NCBI GenBank assembly: GCA_003557125.1
Contig: PWPN01000096.1
Location: 1 to 5,964, forward strand
Source of the DNA: Phycisphaerae bacterium
GTDB taxonomy: Bacteria > Planctomycetota > Phycisphaerae > UBA1845 > PWPN01
DNA length: 5,964 nt
Direction: 5' to 3'
The position numbers and the translations under genes are program-made. The notes under the pieces were generated by a model that was not told where the DNA came from, searched no databases, and saw nothing but the letters and a program-made list of their open reading frames with translations. Shown one piece after another: positions 1-5,964 of the stretch; positions within the stretch are counted from its first letter, which is position 1; each line of letters begins with the position of its first letter.

Positions 1-584
1 ATGAAGACCAGGTCGCAGACATCCAGCCAGGTATAGGGATTGTCGACCACGCCGAACGGGGGCGCGGGCGGCGAACCGTCGTCATCGAGGTCGAGTCGCT
101 TCGGGCCGGCCGTCCCGAGATGGAGCCAGACCGAGGCTGCCCCGGGCCCGCCGTTGAACAGCAGCATGAGCGGCCGCGTCCCCGGTTCGAGCTCGGCCAG
201 GCTTTGCCGTCGGCCGTTGTCCGCATCTTGCTGCTCAGGGGCGAGCCGTTCGTAAGCGATGAAAAAGACCGTCGCTTTGCGCTCGCCGTCCTGGCCGGTC
301 ATCGGCATCTTGGCCGCCGTCGAACGGTAGTCGATCGCACGGCCCGCCACGGTCACGGAGTCTTCGGTCACGGAGGCGTTTTCCACGATCCCCTGCCACG
401 GCGCGTCGTCGGGCTCGGCCGCGACCGGAAGCGGGGCGGGCTCGTCGGCTACCTGCTGCACATCGGGTGCCGGCGTTTCAGCGGTTTCGGTTACCTGTTG
501 CGCGATCCCATAGGATGCAGCCCACCCGAAAAGGGCCGACACGCACAGACCGGCCAGTCGCGTTCTGCTCAACGTTCGGTGCAT
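1..584 (-). CDS. Secreted S10 serine carboxypeptidase-like protein, N-terminal part (cut by window edge)
   Basis: Reading leftward from ATG at 584-582 gives 194 codons with no stop before the window edge, so the C-terminal part is missing. Residues 1-28 look like a Sec signal peptide: a basic start with four arginines, a hydrophobic core, and likely cleavage after Gly-Ile-Ala28. Residues 30-65 form a Pro/Ala/acidic linker. The family evidence is at residues 138-194: a hydrophobic strand, then F-N-G-G-P-G (N144 to G148), then SVWLHLG, GPKR and a DNPYTWLDVCDLVF stretch. This matches the oxyanion-hole block and the following strand of peptidase family S10. The Ser in GESYG and the Asp and His of the triad would lie beyond the edge, so activity cannot be judged. 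The expected role is an exported exopeptidase removing C-terminal residues. It is divergent from resB, with no visible functional link. Confidence 0.85.
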   Translation of the reverse strand, partial: MHRTLSRTRLAGLCVSALFGWAASYGIAQQVTETAETPAPDVQQVADEPAPLPVAAEPDDAPWQGIVENASVTEDSVTVAGRAIDYRSTAAKMPMTGQDGERKATVFFIAYERLAPEQQDADNGRRQSLAELEPGTRPLMLLFNGGPGAASVWLHLGTAGPKRLDLDDDGSPPAPPFGVVDNPYTWLDVCDLVF

Positions 585-592
585 GGTCAAAG

Positions 593-599
593 CTCCTCC
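593..599 (-). promoter_or_regulatory. Shine-Dalgarno of the S10 peptidase gene
   Basis: Read on the minus strand this is GGAGGAG, ending 8 bases before ATG 584. It is a near-ideal ribosome binding site and fixes this start for the peptidase. No other gene in the window has one as strong at the right distance. Confidence 0.8.
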
Positions 600-896
600 G
601 TTAAGGCCATGGCAGCTTTTACTTGCTTCGTATCCATTTGAAGTTCTTTTTAAACCGTCCGCTGACAGCAATACATCAGGAGTGTAGCGCGCGCCCTTTT
701 TCGGAACACTTTTCTCGAGCCGTCCCGATCCTGAAGCGCATACGTCTATGGGCCTCGAAAAACTGTCACGAAGATAGCACATTCTTGATCGCTTGCACAT
801 TGCTTTTCGCGAACCCCCCATGCATCCATCGTGTAAGATACGTAGTGTATTTAGATATGCTTCAACGCCCTTCGAGGTTGCGGTGATCAGATTTGG

Positions 897-925
897 TTCA
901 CCCGCGACTCCACAAAGGGTATAAG
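897..925 (+). promoter_or_regulatory. Candidate sigma-70-type promoter for the resB-ccsA operon
   Basis: TTCACC at 897-902 (4 of 6 to TTGACA) and TATAAG at 920-925 (5 of 6 to TATAAT) are separated by exactly 17 bases. Transcription would begin near 932, giving a leader of about 120 bases before the GTG start at 1052. This is the best -35/-10 pair I found upstream of resB. The call rests on consensus matching only. Confidence 0.4.
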
Positions 926-1039
926 TTTGACGGAGGGAGCCTGCTGCTCTAACTTTGCTTTATTACGTTGCCTTTGTCACCACCTGGCGGCCATGGGGTG
1001 AGGGAATCCCCAGGCACATTCGACAGTGGCCAATTCTAC

Positions 1040-1054
1040 AGGATCGATCACGTG
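1040..1054 (+). promoter_or_regulatory. Ribosome binding site and GTG start that decide the resB start
   Basis: AGGA at 1040-1043 sits 8 bases before GTG 1052-1054. The open frame continues upstream to TTG 968, with another GTG at 998, but neither has a recognisable Shine-Dalgarno at a usable distance. The 28 extra residues look nothing like a ResB N-terminus. Starting at 1052 places a short basic segment directly before the first membrane helix, as in the family. Confidence 0.55.
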
Positions 1055-2848
1055 AACGGATGGCGTAGCTTTCTTCGGGCGGCGGGCTCTTTGTGGCTGG
1101 GCGGCGTGCTGCTGTTGCTGCTGATACTGGCGATGGCCTGCGCGACGGTCTACGAGGCAGTCCATGGCACGCCGCAGGCCTTGGCGGTTTTTTATACCTC
1201 ATGGTGGTTCCAGGCGCTGCTCGGCCTGGTGGCGGTCTCGTCATTGGCAGCCGCACTCGCACGCTGGCCCTGGTCCGTGCGTCAATGCGGGCTGGTGATT
1301 ACGCACCTGTCGATCGTGGTCATTCTCCTTGGCGCATATGTCACGAATCGCTGGTCGATCGACGGGCAGCTGGGTCTCGCGGAAGAACAGACGGCCGCAA
1401 GCATTCTGCTGCGTACCGAGCAGATCGTCCTTCACGATACCGTCAGCCATCGCCAGGCCGAGATCGAGCTCGATCCGCATGCAATGCTTCGACGTCTGCC
1501 GGAAGGGCGTTTCGACGGGCCGACCCTTCAACTCGGAGAACTGCAGCTTCGCATGGCCGGCTATCTGCCGAACGCAACGCAGGAGCAACGCATCGTCAAC
1601 GATGCCCCGCATCCGCAGCCGGCGGTGCAGATCGCATTGTCGATGGCGGATCACACGCAGAGCCATTGGATCTTCGCCAATCAGCCCGCAGGCCATGGTC
1701 AACTTAATGTCACCTATCACTGGCTGGACGATGCACAGGCGCTCGCACAGCGGCTCGACAAGGCAGTCACGACACAACCCGCGTCCGCGGGCATGGTCCA
1801 TTTCACGTACGCGAACGAAACCCACTCCTTCCCCATCGAATCGTGCATCGACGAATCCGTCGCGCTCGGAACGACGGGCCTGACAGCCCAGATCGTCCGT
1901 TTGCTGACCCATGCCGTCGTCGACGGCCTCGAGCAGATCCGCGACGATCCGACCCGGCCCGCGAACCCGGCCATCGAGGTCAAGATCACCGGGCCTGAAG
2001 GCACGCGACGTCAGATGGCCTTCGCGCGGTTCCCCGACTTCGACGCGATGATGGCCGGCATGGTCGACGACTGGCCGATCTCGCCGGTCAAAATCATCTA
2101 CGAAACCTCCGAAACGCCCGCGAATAAACCGCTCATCGAGCTGTTCGGGGCGCCGGAAGAACCCCTGCACGTCCGGTTCAACCCGCACGACGAGCCGCCC
2201 GTCACGCAATCGATCGAGGTCGGTCAGCCGATCGAAACGCCCTGGCCGGGCATCGGCGTGGAGGTCGCCCAACAGTTCGACCGCGCACGCATCGACCAGG
2301 CGGTCGTGCCGGCCGAACCGCACGACGAGACTGCGGCACCGGCGGTCCAGCTCGAAATCGCGGCCCCCGGTTCGACCGATCCGATCTGGCTGATGAAGAA
2401 CGTGCGCCGTTCGCTTCGCATCGGCGACACGCGCTACGAGCTCATCTACCGCGACAAGGCGGTCCCGCTCGGGTTCCAGGTCACGCTCGACCGGTTCCGC
2501 ATCGGCCACTATCCCGGCACGCAGCGTCCGCGCTCCTACGAGAGCACCGTGACGTTCCACGACCCGGACACCGGCCGACAGCACCGACGCGTCGTCAGCA
2601 TGAACCACCCTGCCCACCACGGCGGCTACACCTTCTTCCAGTCGAGCTACCGTGAAGATCCCGATTCGGACCGCTGGATCAGTTTTCTTTCCGTCGCGTG
2701 GGACCCGGGTAAACCCATCGCCTTCGCCGGCTACATCGGACTGGTGGCCGGGATGATCTGGATCGCAATCACGCGGATCGTGCTGCGAAGGGCCGACGCG
2801 GTGGTTCACTCGGGGAACACCGCGCTTCCACAAGAAAAGCAAGGATAA
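1052..2848 (+). CDS. resB: ResB/Ccs1-type cytochrome c biogenesis protein
   Basis: Membrane subunit of the System II cytochrome c synthetase; with CcsA it exports heme and joins it to apocytochrome c outside the cytoplasmic membrane. From the GTG start it is 598 residues. Predicted helices are about 14-34, 53-71 and 83-98, then a very large extracytoplasmic region (about 99-554) and a last helix at 556-578. Basic residues before helix 1, between helices 2 and 3 and after helix 4 support this topology. Family marks are SLWLGGVLLLL in helix 1, the YTSWWFQALL block before helix 2, His85 in helix 3 (a candidate membrane heme ligand), the PLGFQVTLDRF and YPGT region (471-490), and the C-terminal NHP (518-520), GGYTFFQSSY and DPG-K signature. 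The part between about 110 and 460 is poorly conserved to my eye. It is the first gene of an operon with ccsA, 10 bases upstream of it. The start codon is less certain than the family. Confidence 0.9.
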   Translation: MNGWRSFLRAAGSLWLGGVLLLLLILAMACATVYEAVHGTPQALAVFYTSWWFQALLGLVAVSSLAAALARWPWSVRQCGLVITHLSIVVILLGAYVTNRWSIDGQLGLAEEQTAASILLRTEQIVLHDTVSHRQAEIELDPHAMLRRLPEGRFDGPTLQLGELQLRMAGYLPNATQEQRIVNDAPHPQPAVQIALSMADHTQSHWIFANQPAGHGQLNVTYHWLDDAQALAQRLDKAVTTQPASAGMVHFTYANETHSFPIESCIDESVALGTTGLTAQIVRLLTHAVVDGLEQIRDDPTRPANPAIEVKITGPEGTRRQMAFARFPDFDAMMAGMVDDWPISPVKIIYETSETPANKPLIELFGAPEEPLHVRFNPHDEPPVTQSIEVGQPIETPWPGIGVEVAQQFDRARIDQAVVPAEPHDETAAPAVQLEIAAPGSTDPIWLMKNVRRSLRIGDTRYELIYRDKAVPLGFQVTLDRFRIGHYPGTQRPRSYESTVTFHDPDTGRQHRRVVSMNHPAHHGGYTFFQSSYREDPDSDRWISFLSVAWDPGKPIAFAGYIGLVAGMIWIAITRIVLRRADAVVHSGNTALPQEKQG

Positions 2849-2851
2849 GGA
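2847..2851 (+). promoter_or_regulatory. Shine-Dalgarno of ccsA overlapping the resB stop codon
   Basis: AAGGA at 2847-2851 begins inside the resB stop TAA (2846-2848) and ends 7 bases before ATG 2859. Ribosomes ending resB would expose or reuse this site, which suggests translational coupling and similar output of the two synthetase halves. Confidence 0.65.
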
Positions 2852-2858
2852 TATTCCC

Positions 2859-4670
2859 ATGACCTTCGGACTTGTGTGCCTCGCGACGCTGGCCCTTGCG
2901 GCGCCCGCCCCTCCGACCACATCGGATCTGCCCGACTCGATCGACGTCGACGCGGTCCGCCCCATCGTGGTCCAGCACGACGGGCGATGGATGCCGCTCG
3001 ACACGCTCGCGCGCGACGTCGTCGAAACGATCACGGGCCGATCGTTCTTTCAGGGACGCGACCCCGTGCTCTGGCTGCTCGCCTGGACGTTCGACCCCGG
3101 CACCTACCAGGACGTCCCCCTCGTGCGTGTCGGCAACGCCCAGCTGCGGGCCGAGCTCGGACTGCCGGCCGATCGCAGGGTCTTTTCATACAACGAATTG
3201 GCGATGAGCCATCGCTTCCACGGGCTGCTGGACGCGCTGGCGGCCCTTCCGCCCAGCCACAAGCTCGATCCGCTCGAAGCCAAGGTCAGCCAGATCAATG
3301 CCACGCTGACGCTCATGCGCCGCGTCTTCCACAACGACGTGATAAGGCCCATCCCCGACCCCAACCATGCGTTCGGCACATGGCGGCCGATAACCCACAG
3401 GCACGACTCCGATGTGCCCGCGCTCGCGTCGGCGGTGCTCGCCTGGGAGGCGCTGCGCGAAAGCTTCCTGGACGACGACGGCCCGTCTTTCGCCAGTGCC
3501 GCAAGCAAACTGACCGGCTCCCTCGAGCAGTTGCCGGCCGCCCATCGCCCGGACCCGCGCCGCATCGCCGTCGAACTGCGTTACAACCGCTTTGCACCCT
3601 TCCGAGTCTCCTGGATAACGATGGTCGTCGGTGCGCACCTGGCCGGTGTCGCCTCGCTGACCGCGCGACGATGGCTCAAAGGGGTGGCGGTGTTCGTCAT
3701 GATCGCGGCCCTGATCATCTTAAGCGTCGGCCTGTCGCAGCGCTGGGCGATCGCCGGCCGCATCCCTGCCGCCAACATGTACGAATCCCTGCTGTTTTTG
3801 GGCTGGGGAGCCGCCGCATTCGGTATCGTGTCACTGCTTCTGCTGCGCGACCGCGTCGTCACGATGACGGCCTCGGGCGTGGGCGCGTTGTCGCTGTTTC
3901 TGGCCGAGACCCTGCCCATCGATCATTACATTCGACCCATCGCGCCCGTGCTTCAGGATACCGTCTGGATGTCCCTTCACGTGCCCGTCACGATGGTCTC
4001 GTATGCCGCGCTCGCGCTGGCAGCCTTCGTCGCGCACGGACAGTTGGCGGTAATGGCCGCGGCCCCGCATCGCACGCGCTGGGCCGAAACGATCGACCGC
4101 CTGCACACCTGGTACATCCACGCCGGCTGCATCATGCTGGCGACCGGGATCTTCACCGGCTCGATGTGGGCTGCATCTTCGTGGGGCCGCTACTGGGGCT
4201 GGGACCCGAAGGAGGTCTGGTCGCTGATCGCCCTGCTGGGCTATCTGGCCATCCTCCATTTCCGCAGACCCCGCGAAGCGTTGCCGCCCTGGGTGTACGG
4301 CGTCGCCACGTTCCTGGGCGTCATCGTCGTAGCCATCCTTCTGCGACACCTCGGGCCGTGGAATGCGGTGAAGCTCACAGCCTTCCTGGCCGGCGTGGCT
4401 GCGTGCGTGCTGTTCGCCACGACGCACGGTTTGTTCGCGACGGCTGCCAAGAGCGTCTTAGCCTTCTGGTTGATCATCATGACCTACGTCGGCGTCAACT
4501 ATGTGCTGGGCATCGGCCTGCACAGCTACGGCTTCGGGACCGGTGCGGTCGTCCGCTACCTGTTCCTGCTGGGCGGGATCGACTTGGCCTTCGTCGCCCT
4601 GTGCACGACCGTCTACCTGGCCCGGCGGCTACCCCCCGCACCGCGTGCGGAACCGCTGCCGGCCGCGTGA
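2859..4670 (+). CDS. ccsA: CcsA/ResC-type cytochrome c synthetase subunit with enlarged N-terminal region
   Basis: Heme-handling half of the System II cytochrome c synthetase. The protein has 603 residues, whereas ordinary CcsA proteins have roughly 300. Residues 3-15 are hydrophobic and signal-like. Residues about 24-248 are a soluble region with GRWMPLDTLAR (42-52) and ITG. Eleven likely helices follow, starting near 252, 275, 306, 333, 374, 419, 453, 478, 506, 533 and 567. Diagnostic residues are His374 in the QDTVWMSLHV block (external His 1), the WWD segment WGRYWGWDPKEVW (442-454), His467 in AILHFRR (membrane His), and His555 in GVNYVLGIGLHSYG (external His 2). Counting helices back from these sites puts the N-terminal region outside and the C-terminus inside, and the basic loops agree. 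Helices near 478 and 506 appear extra relative to standard CcsA. All the key histidines and the WWD tryptophans are present, so it should be functional. Confidence 0.93.
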   Translation: MTFGLVCLATLALAAPAPPTTSDLPDSIDVDAVRPIVVQHDGRWMPLDTLARDVVETITGRSFFQGRDPVLWLLAWTFDPGTYQDVPLVRVGNAQLRAELGLPADRRVFSYNELAMSHRFHGLLDALAALPPSHKLDPLEAKVSQINATLTLMRRVFHNDVIRPIPDPNHAFGTWRPITHRHDSDVPALASAVLAWEALRESFLDDDGPSFASAASKLTGSLEQLPAAHRPDPRRIAVELRYNRFAPFRVSWITMVVGAHLAGVASLTARRWLKGVAVFVMIAALIILSVGLSQRWAIAGRIPAANMYESLLFLGWGAAAFGIVSLLLLRDRVVTMTASGVGALSLFLAETLPIDHYIRPIAPVLQDTVWMSLHVPVTMVSYAALALAAFVAHGQLAVMAAAPHRTRWAETIDRLHTWYIHAGCIMLATGIFTGSMWAASSWGRYWGWDPKEVWSLIALLGYLAILHFRRPREALPPWVYGVATFLGVIVVAILLRHLGPWNAVKLTAFLAGVAACVLFATTHGLFATAAKSVLAFWLIIMTYVGVNYVLGIGLHSYGFGTGAVVRYLFLLGGIDLAFVALCTTVYLARRLPPAPRAEPLPAA

Positions 4671-4710
4671 GAATGTGCGTGTGAACCGAGCCAGTGCGAT
4701 CATATTCACC

Positions 4711-4745
4711 CAACGGGCGAGACGCCCGTACCACCCTGCCCCGTG
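4711..4745. repeat. REP-like palindromic unit
   Basis: A perfect 7-base inverted repeat, ACGGGCG (4713-4719) and CGCCCGT (4723-4729) around an AGA loop, is followed by a GC-rich tail with CCACCCTGCCCCG. It starts about 40 bases after the ccsA stop. I recall near-identical units (reverse strand GGGCGTCTCGCCCGT) scattered between planctomycete genes, but this was not searched. The stem could slow exonucleases or aid transcription ending, but no T-run follows, so it is not a standard intrinsic terminator. Confidence 0.6.
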
Positions 4746-4757
4746 AGGGCCGTCTGA

Positions 4758-4883
4758 TCCGAGCCGCGACCGTGAGGGAGCGTATGTAACAGCCGCCCCT
4801 CCGTGTTCGCCTTCGGCTTGCGCCGCGAGATCGACGTGACGGCCGTCCTGGCGTACTCCGCTTCCTTACGGGCGCGGCTCGGA
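4758..4883. repeat. Pair of inverted 25-base dispersed repeats forming a long hairpin
   Basis: Arm 1 is 4758-4782 and arm 2 is 4859-4883, separated by 76 bases. The reverse complement of arm 1 matches arm 2 at 22 of 25 positions, including a perfect outer 11 bases (TCCGAGCCGCG against CGCGGCTCGGA). In a plus-strand RNA two of the three differences become G-U pairs and one is A-G, so the stem would have 24 of 25 positions paired. A smaller CGGC-TTGC-GCCG hairpin (4814-4825) lies in the loop. A 9-base piece of the same repeat core (CCGTGAGGG, 4770-4778) recurs directly at 4741-4749. The unit resembles GC-rich repeats I associate with planctomycete intergenic DNA. It could be a REP-like pair, a transcript-end structure for resB-ccsA, or a remnant. 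No protein is encoded here. Confidence 0.65.
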
Positions 4884-4936
4884 ATGAGATTCACACGCCG
4901 TCGAGAATTATCCCTTCGCCGAAACCGCCCCGCTTG

Positions 4937-4945
4937 TGTTAAAAT
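4937..4945 (+). promoter_or_regulatory. Extended -10 promoter of the GTPase gene, probably leaderless
   Basis: TGT followed by TAAAAT (4940-4945) is an extended -10 element with 5 of 6 matches to TATAAT. I see no good -35 at 16-18 bases. The hexamer ends only 6 bases before ATG 4952, so transcription would start at or next to the A of the start codon. There is also no Shine-Dalgarno before that ATG, which fits a leaderless message. Confidence 0.5.
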
Positions 4946-4951
4946 GACGCC

Positions 4952-5947
4952 ATGGCGCTGAATCTGACACCGGAATACTTCGAGGCTGAGCGGAAGTATC
5001 GACAAGCCCAGTCACCGGCCGACAAACTGGCTGCGCTGGAACAGATGCTCCGCGCCATCCCCAAGCACAAGGCCAGCGAGAAGAAACAGGCGGACCTCAA
5101 GCGACGCATCAGCGAGCTGCGGGCCGCGCCGAAGACCGCCAAGAAGGGCGCGCAGGTCGACCCCTACCACATCGAAAAGCAAGGGGCCGGGCAGGTGCTG
5201 CTCTTCGGGCTGCCCAACAGCGGCAAGTCCTCGATCCTGGGCGCGCTCTCCAAGGCGCCCGTCAAGATCACCGACTTCCCCTACGGCTCGCCCCTGCCGG
5301 TGCCCGGGATGATCTACCACGAAGACGCCCCGATCGAGATGGTCGACCTCCCGCCCGTGACAGCCGACCACATGCCGCCGGGCATGACCAACGCGCTTCG
5401 CAATGCCGATGCGCTCGCGCTCGTCGTCGACGTCGGCGCCGCCTCGGTGCTCGAGGACATCGACACCCTGCTCGCGCTGCTGCGCGACAAGGGGATCACG
5501 TTCGACGCACAAGACGAGCAGGCGAGCGAAGATGCGGACGACGCGCTGGACGTGGGCCCGAAGGGTTTGATCCTCTGCACGAAGGTGGACCTGCCGGGCA
5601 GCGCGGACAATCTCGAGGTGCTGCGCGAGCTGCGCAGCGGGCCGCCGCCGATGCTGCCGATCTCTGCGGTAACGGGCGAAGGGCTCGACACGATGGCACG
5701 CATGCTCTTCGAAATGCTCGACATGATCCGCGTCTACACGAAGCTGCCGGGCAAGCCGGCCGACAAGGAAAAGCCCTTCGTGCTTCCGTCCGGCACGACG
5801 GTCGGCGAGCTGGCCCGCGAGGTCCACAAGGATATCGCCGAACGGCTCAAATACGCCCGAGTCTGGGGAACCAACGTCTTCGACGGCCAACAGGTCCACG
5901 CCTCGCACGTCCTGGCCGACCGCGACATCGTCGAACTGCACGCGTAA
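4952..5947 (+). CDS. DRG/Obg-like GTPase with C-terminal TGS domain
   Basis: A cytoplasmic GTP-binding protein of the DRG-like branch of the Obg superfamily; relatives bind ribosomes or RNA, but the bacterial role is not settled. It has 331 residues and is complete. Residues 1-60 are a charged helical region with EAERKYRQAQ and AIPKHKASEKKQADLKRRI, typical of this subgroup. The G domain carries G1 GLPNSGKSS (86-94), a switch I segment FPYGSPLPVPGM, G3 as VDLPP (131-135) in place of DxPG, G4 as TKVD (210-213) and G5 as SAVTGEG (238-244). An acidic insert (QDEQASEDADDALD) precedes G4. Residues 259-331 are the TGS domain, from IRVYTKLPGK through FVLPSGTTVGELA to ASHVLADRDIVELHA. ATG 4952 is chosen because the N-terminus matches the family and a -10 element sits just upstream. 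It stands alone in the window, with its own promoter after the repeat-bearing gap. Confidence 0.9.
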   Translation: MALNLTPEYFEAERKYRQAQSPADKLAALEQMLRAIPKHKASEKKQADLKRRISELRAAPKTAKKGAQVDPYHIEKQGAGQVLLFGLPNSGKSSILGALSKAPVKITDFPYGSPLPVPGMIYHEDAPIEMVDLPPVTADHMPPGMTNALRNADALALVVDVGAASVLEDIDTLLALLRDKGITFDAQDEQASEDADDALDVGPKGLILCTKVDLPGSADNLEVLRELRSGPPPMLPISAVTGEGLDTMARMLFEMLDMIRVYTKLPGKPADKEKPFVLPSGTTVGELAREVHKDIAERLKYARVWGTNVFDGQQVHASHVLADRDIVELHA

Positions 5948-5964
5948 AAAGACTGGTAACAATC

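Larger units (their letters stand above)
585..1051. other. Divergent intergenic region, 467 bp, no gene seen
   Basis: This stretch separates two outward-facing genes and is clearly richer in A+T than the flanking coding DNA, as expected of a control region. The small open frames here show no domain, no credible ribosome binding site and unconvincing composition. A rightward promoter candidate lies at 897-925. For the leftward peptidase gene the best I see is an extended -10 read on the minus strand (TGC then TATCTT, complement of 771-779) with only a poor -35, so I do not call it. I see no tRNA, terminator or clear operator. Confidence 0.7.

Noticed and set aside
623..886. An 87-codon plus-strand frame in the divergent intergenic region
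   Set aside because: It has no Shine-Dalgarno and no recognisable domain, and it lies in AT-richer DNA between divergent genes that is better explained as control sequence.
968..1051. Upstream TTG (968) or GTG (998) as the true resB start
   Set aside because: Neither has a Shine-Dalgarno at a proper distance, and the added residues (Pro/Gly/Ser-rich, then FYRIDH) do not resemble a ResB N-terminus. Experimental start mapping could still change this.
955..1068. Possible 37-residue upstream frame from TTG 955 that overlaps the resB GTG start
   Set aside because: The purine run at 932-939 is 15 bases away, which is too far. The start is a rare codon and the peptide has no visible pattern, so there is not enough to call a leader peptide.
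1241..3034. A 597-codon open frame on the minus strand across most of resB and the start of ccsA
   Set aside because: The product is Arg/Asp/Val-rich with no recognisable domain. It lies opposite a gene with clear family motifs, and long antisense frames are expected in GC-rich coding DNA with few stop codons.
2876..4684. A 602-codon open frame in another plus-strand frame across almost all of ccsA
   Set aside because: It has extreme Arg/Pro/Ala/Gly composition, no membrane segments or motifs and no ribosome binding site. The overlapping frame carries the full set of CcsA signatures.
4713..4729. Intrinsic terminator for the resB-ccsA operon
   Set aside because: The stem is perfect but only 7 bases long and is followed by GTACCACC, not a T-run, so it is kept as a REP-like unit.
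4706..5005. A 99-codon minus-strand frame crossing the repeat region and the GTPase start
   Set aside because: Its sequence is the translation of the dispersed repeats (it includes PHGRGS) and it overlaps the promoter and start of a real gene.
5012..5962. A 316-codon minus-strand open frame opposite the GTPase gene
   Set aside because: It is a shadow of the GTPase codons: charged, repetitive, no motif, and it spans the real gene, whose G motifs and TGS domain are unmistakable.

Overview
The window is GC-rich bacterial DNA with one partial and three complete protein genes, all of recognisable families. The likely source is a planctomycete or a close relative (moderate confidence). Three things point that way: a TGS-domain GTPase of the type common in that phylum, a ResB plus enlarged-CcsA cytochrome c maturation pair, and a gap carrying the GC-rich dispersed repeats I associate with planctomycete intergenic DNA. 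The last point is from memory and was not searched.

Layout. Positions 1-584 (minus strand) hold the N-terminal third or so of a secreted S10 serine carboxypeptidase-like protein that runs off the left edge. Positions 585-1051 are a divergent, noticeably AT-richer intergenic region with a plausible rightward promoter at 897-925. Positions 1052-2848 (plus) encode a ResB/Ccs1 protein. Ten bases later, positions 2859-4670 encode a CcsA/ResC protein whose Shine-Dalgarno overlaps the resB stop codon, so the two form a translationally linked operon. Positions 4671-4951 hold no gene but contain a palindromic REP-like unit and two inverted copies of a 25-base repeat able to fold into one long hairpin. 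Positions 4952-5947 (plus) encode a complete DRG-like GTPase with a C-terminal TGS domain, apparently read from a leaderless mRNA.

How the genes work together. ResB and CcsA are the two halves of the System II cytochrome c synthetase: they carry heme across the membrane and attach it to CXXCH motifs of exported apocytochromes. The thiol-reducing partners (ResA/CcdA type) and the substrate cytochromes are not in the window. The carboxypeptidase and the GTPase show no functional link to this pair beyond being adjacent.

I found no clearly undescribed multi-gene system. The observations most worth following are the CcsA architecture (a large exported N-terminal region plus two apparent extra membrane helices between the WWD-side histidine and the last external histidine), the long inverted-repeat hairpin at 4758-4883 whose differences are mostly wobble-compatible in a plus-strand RNA, the leaderless arrangement of the GTPase gene, and the altered switch motifs of that GTPase.
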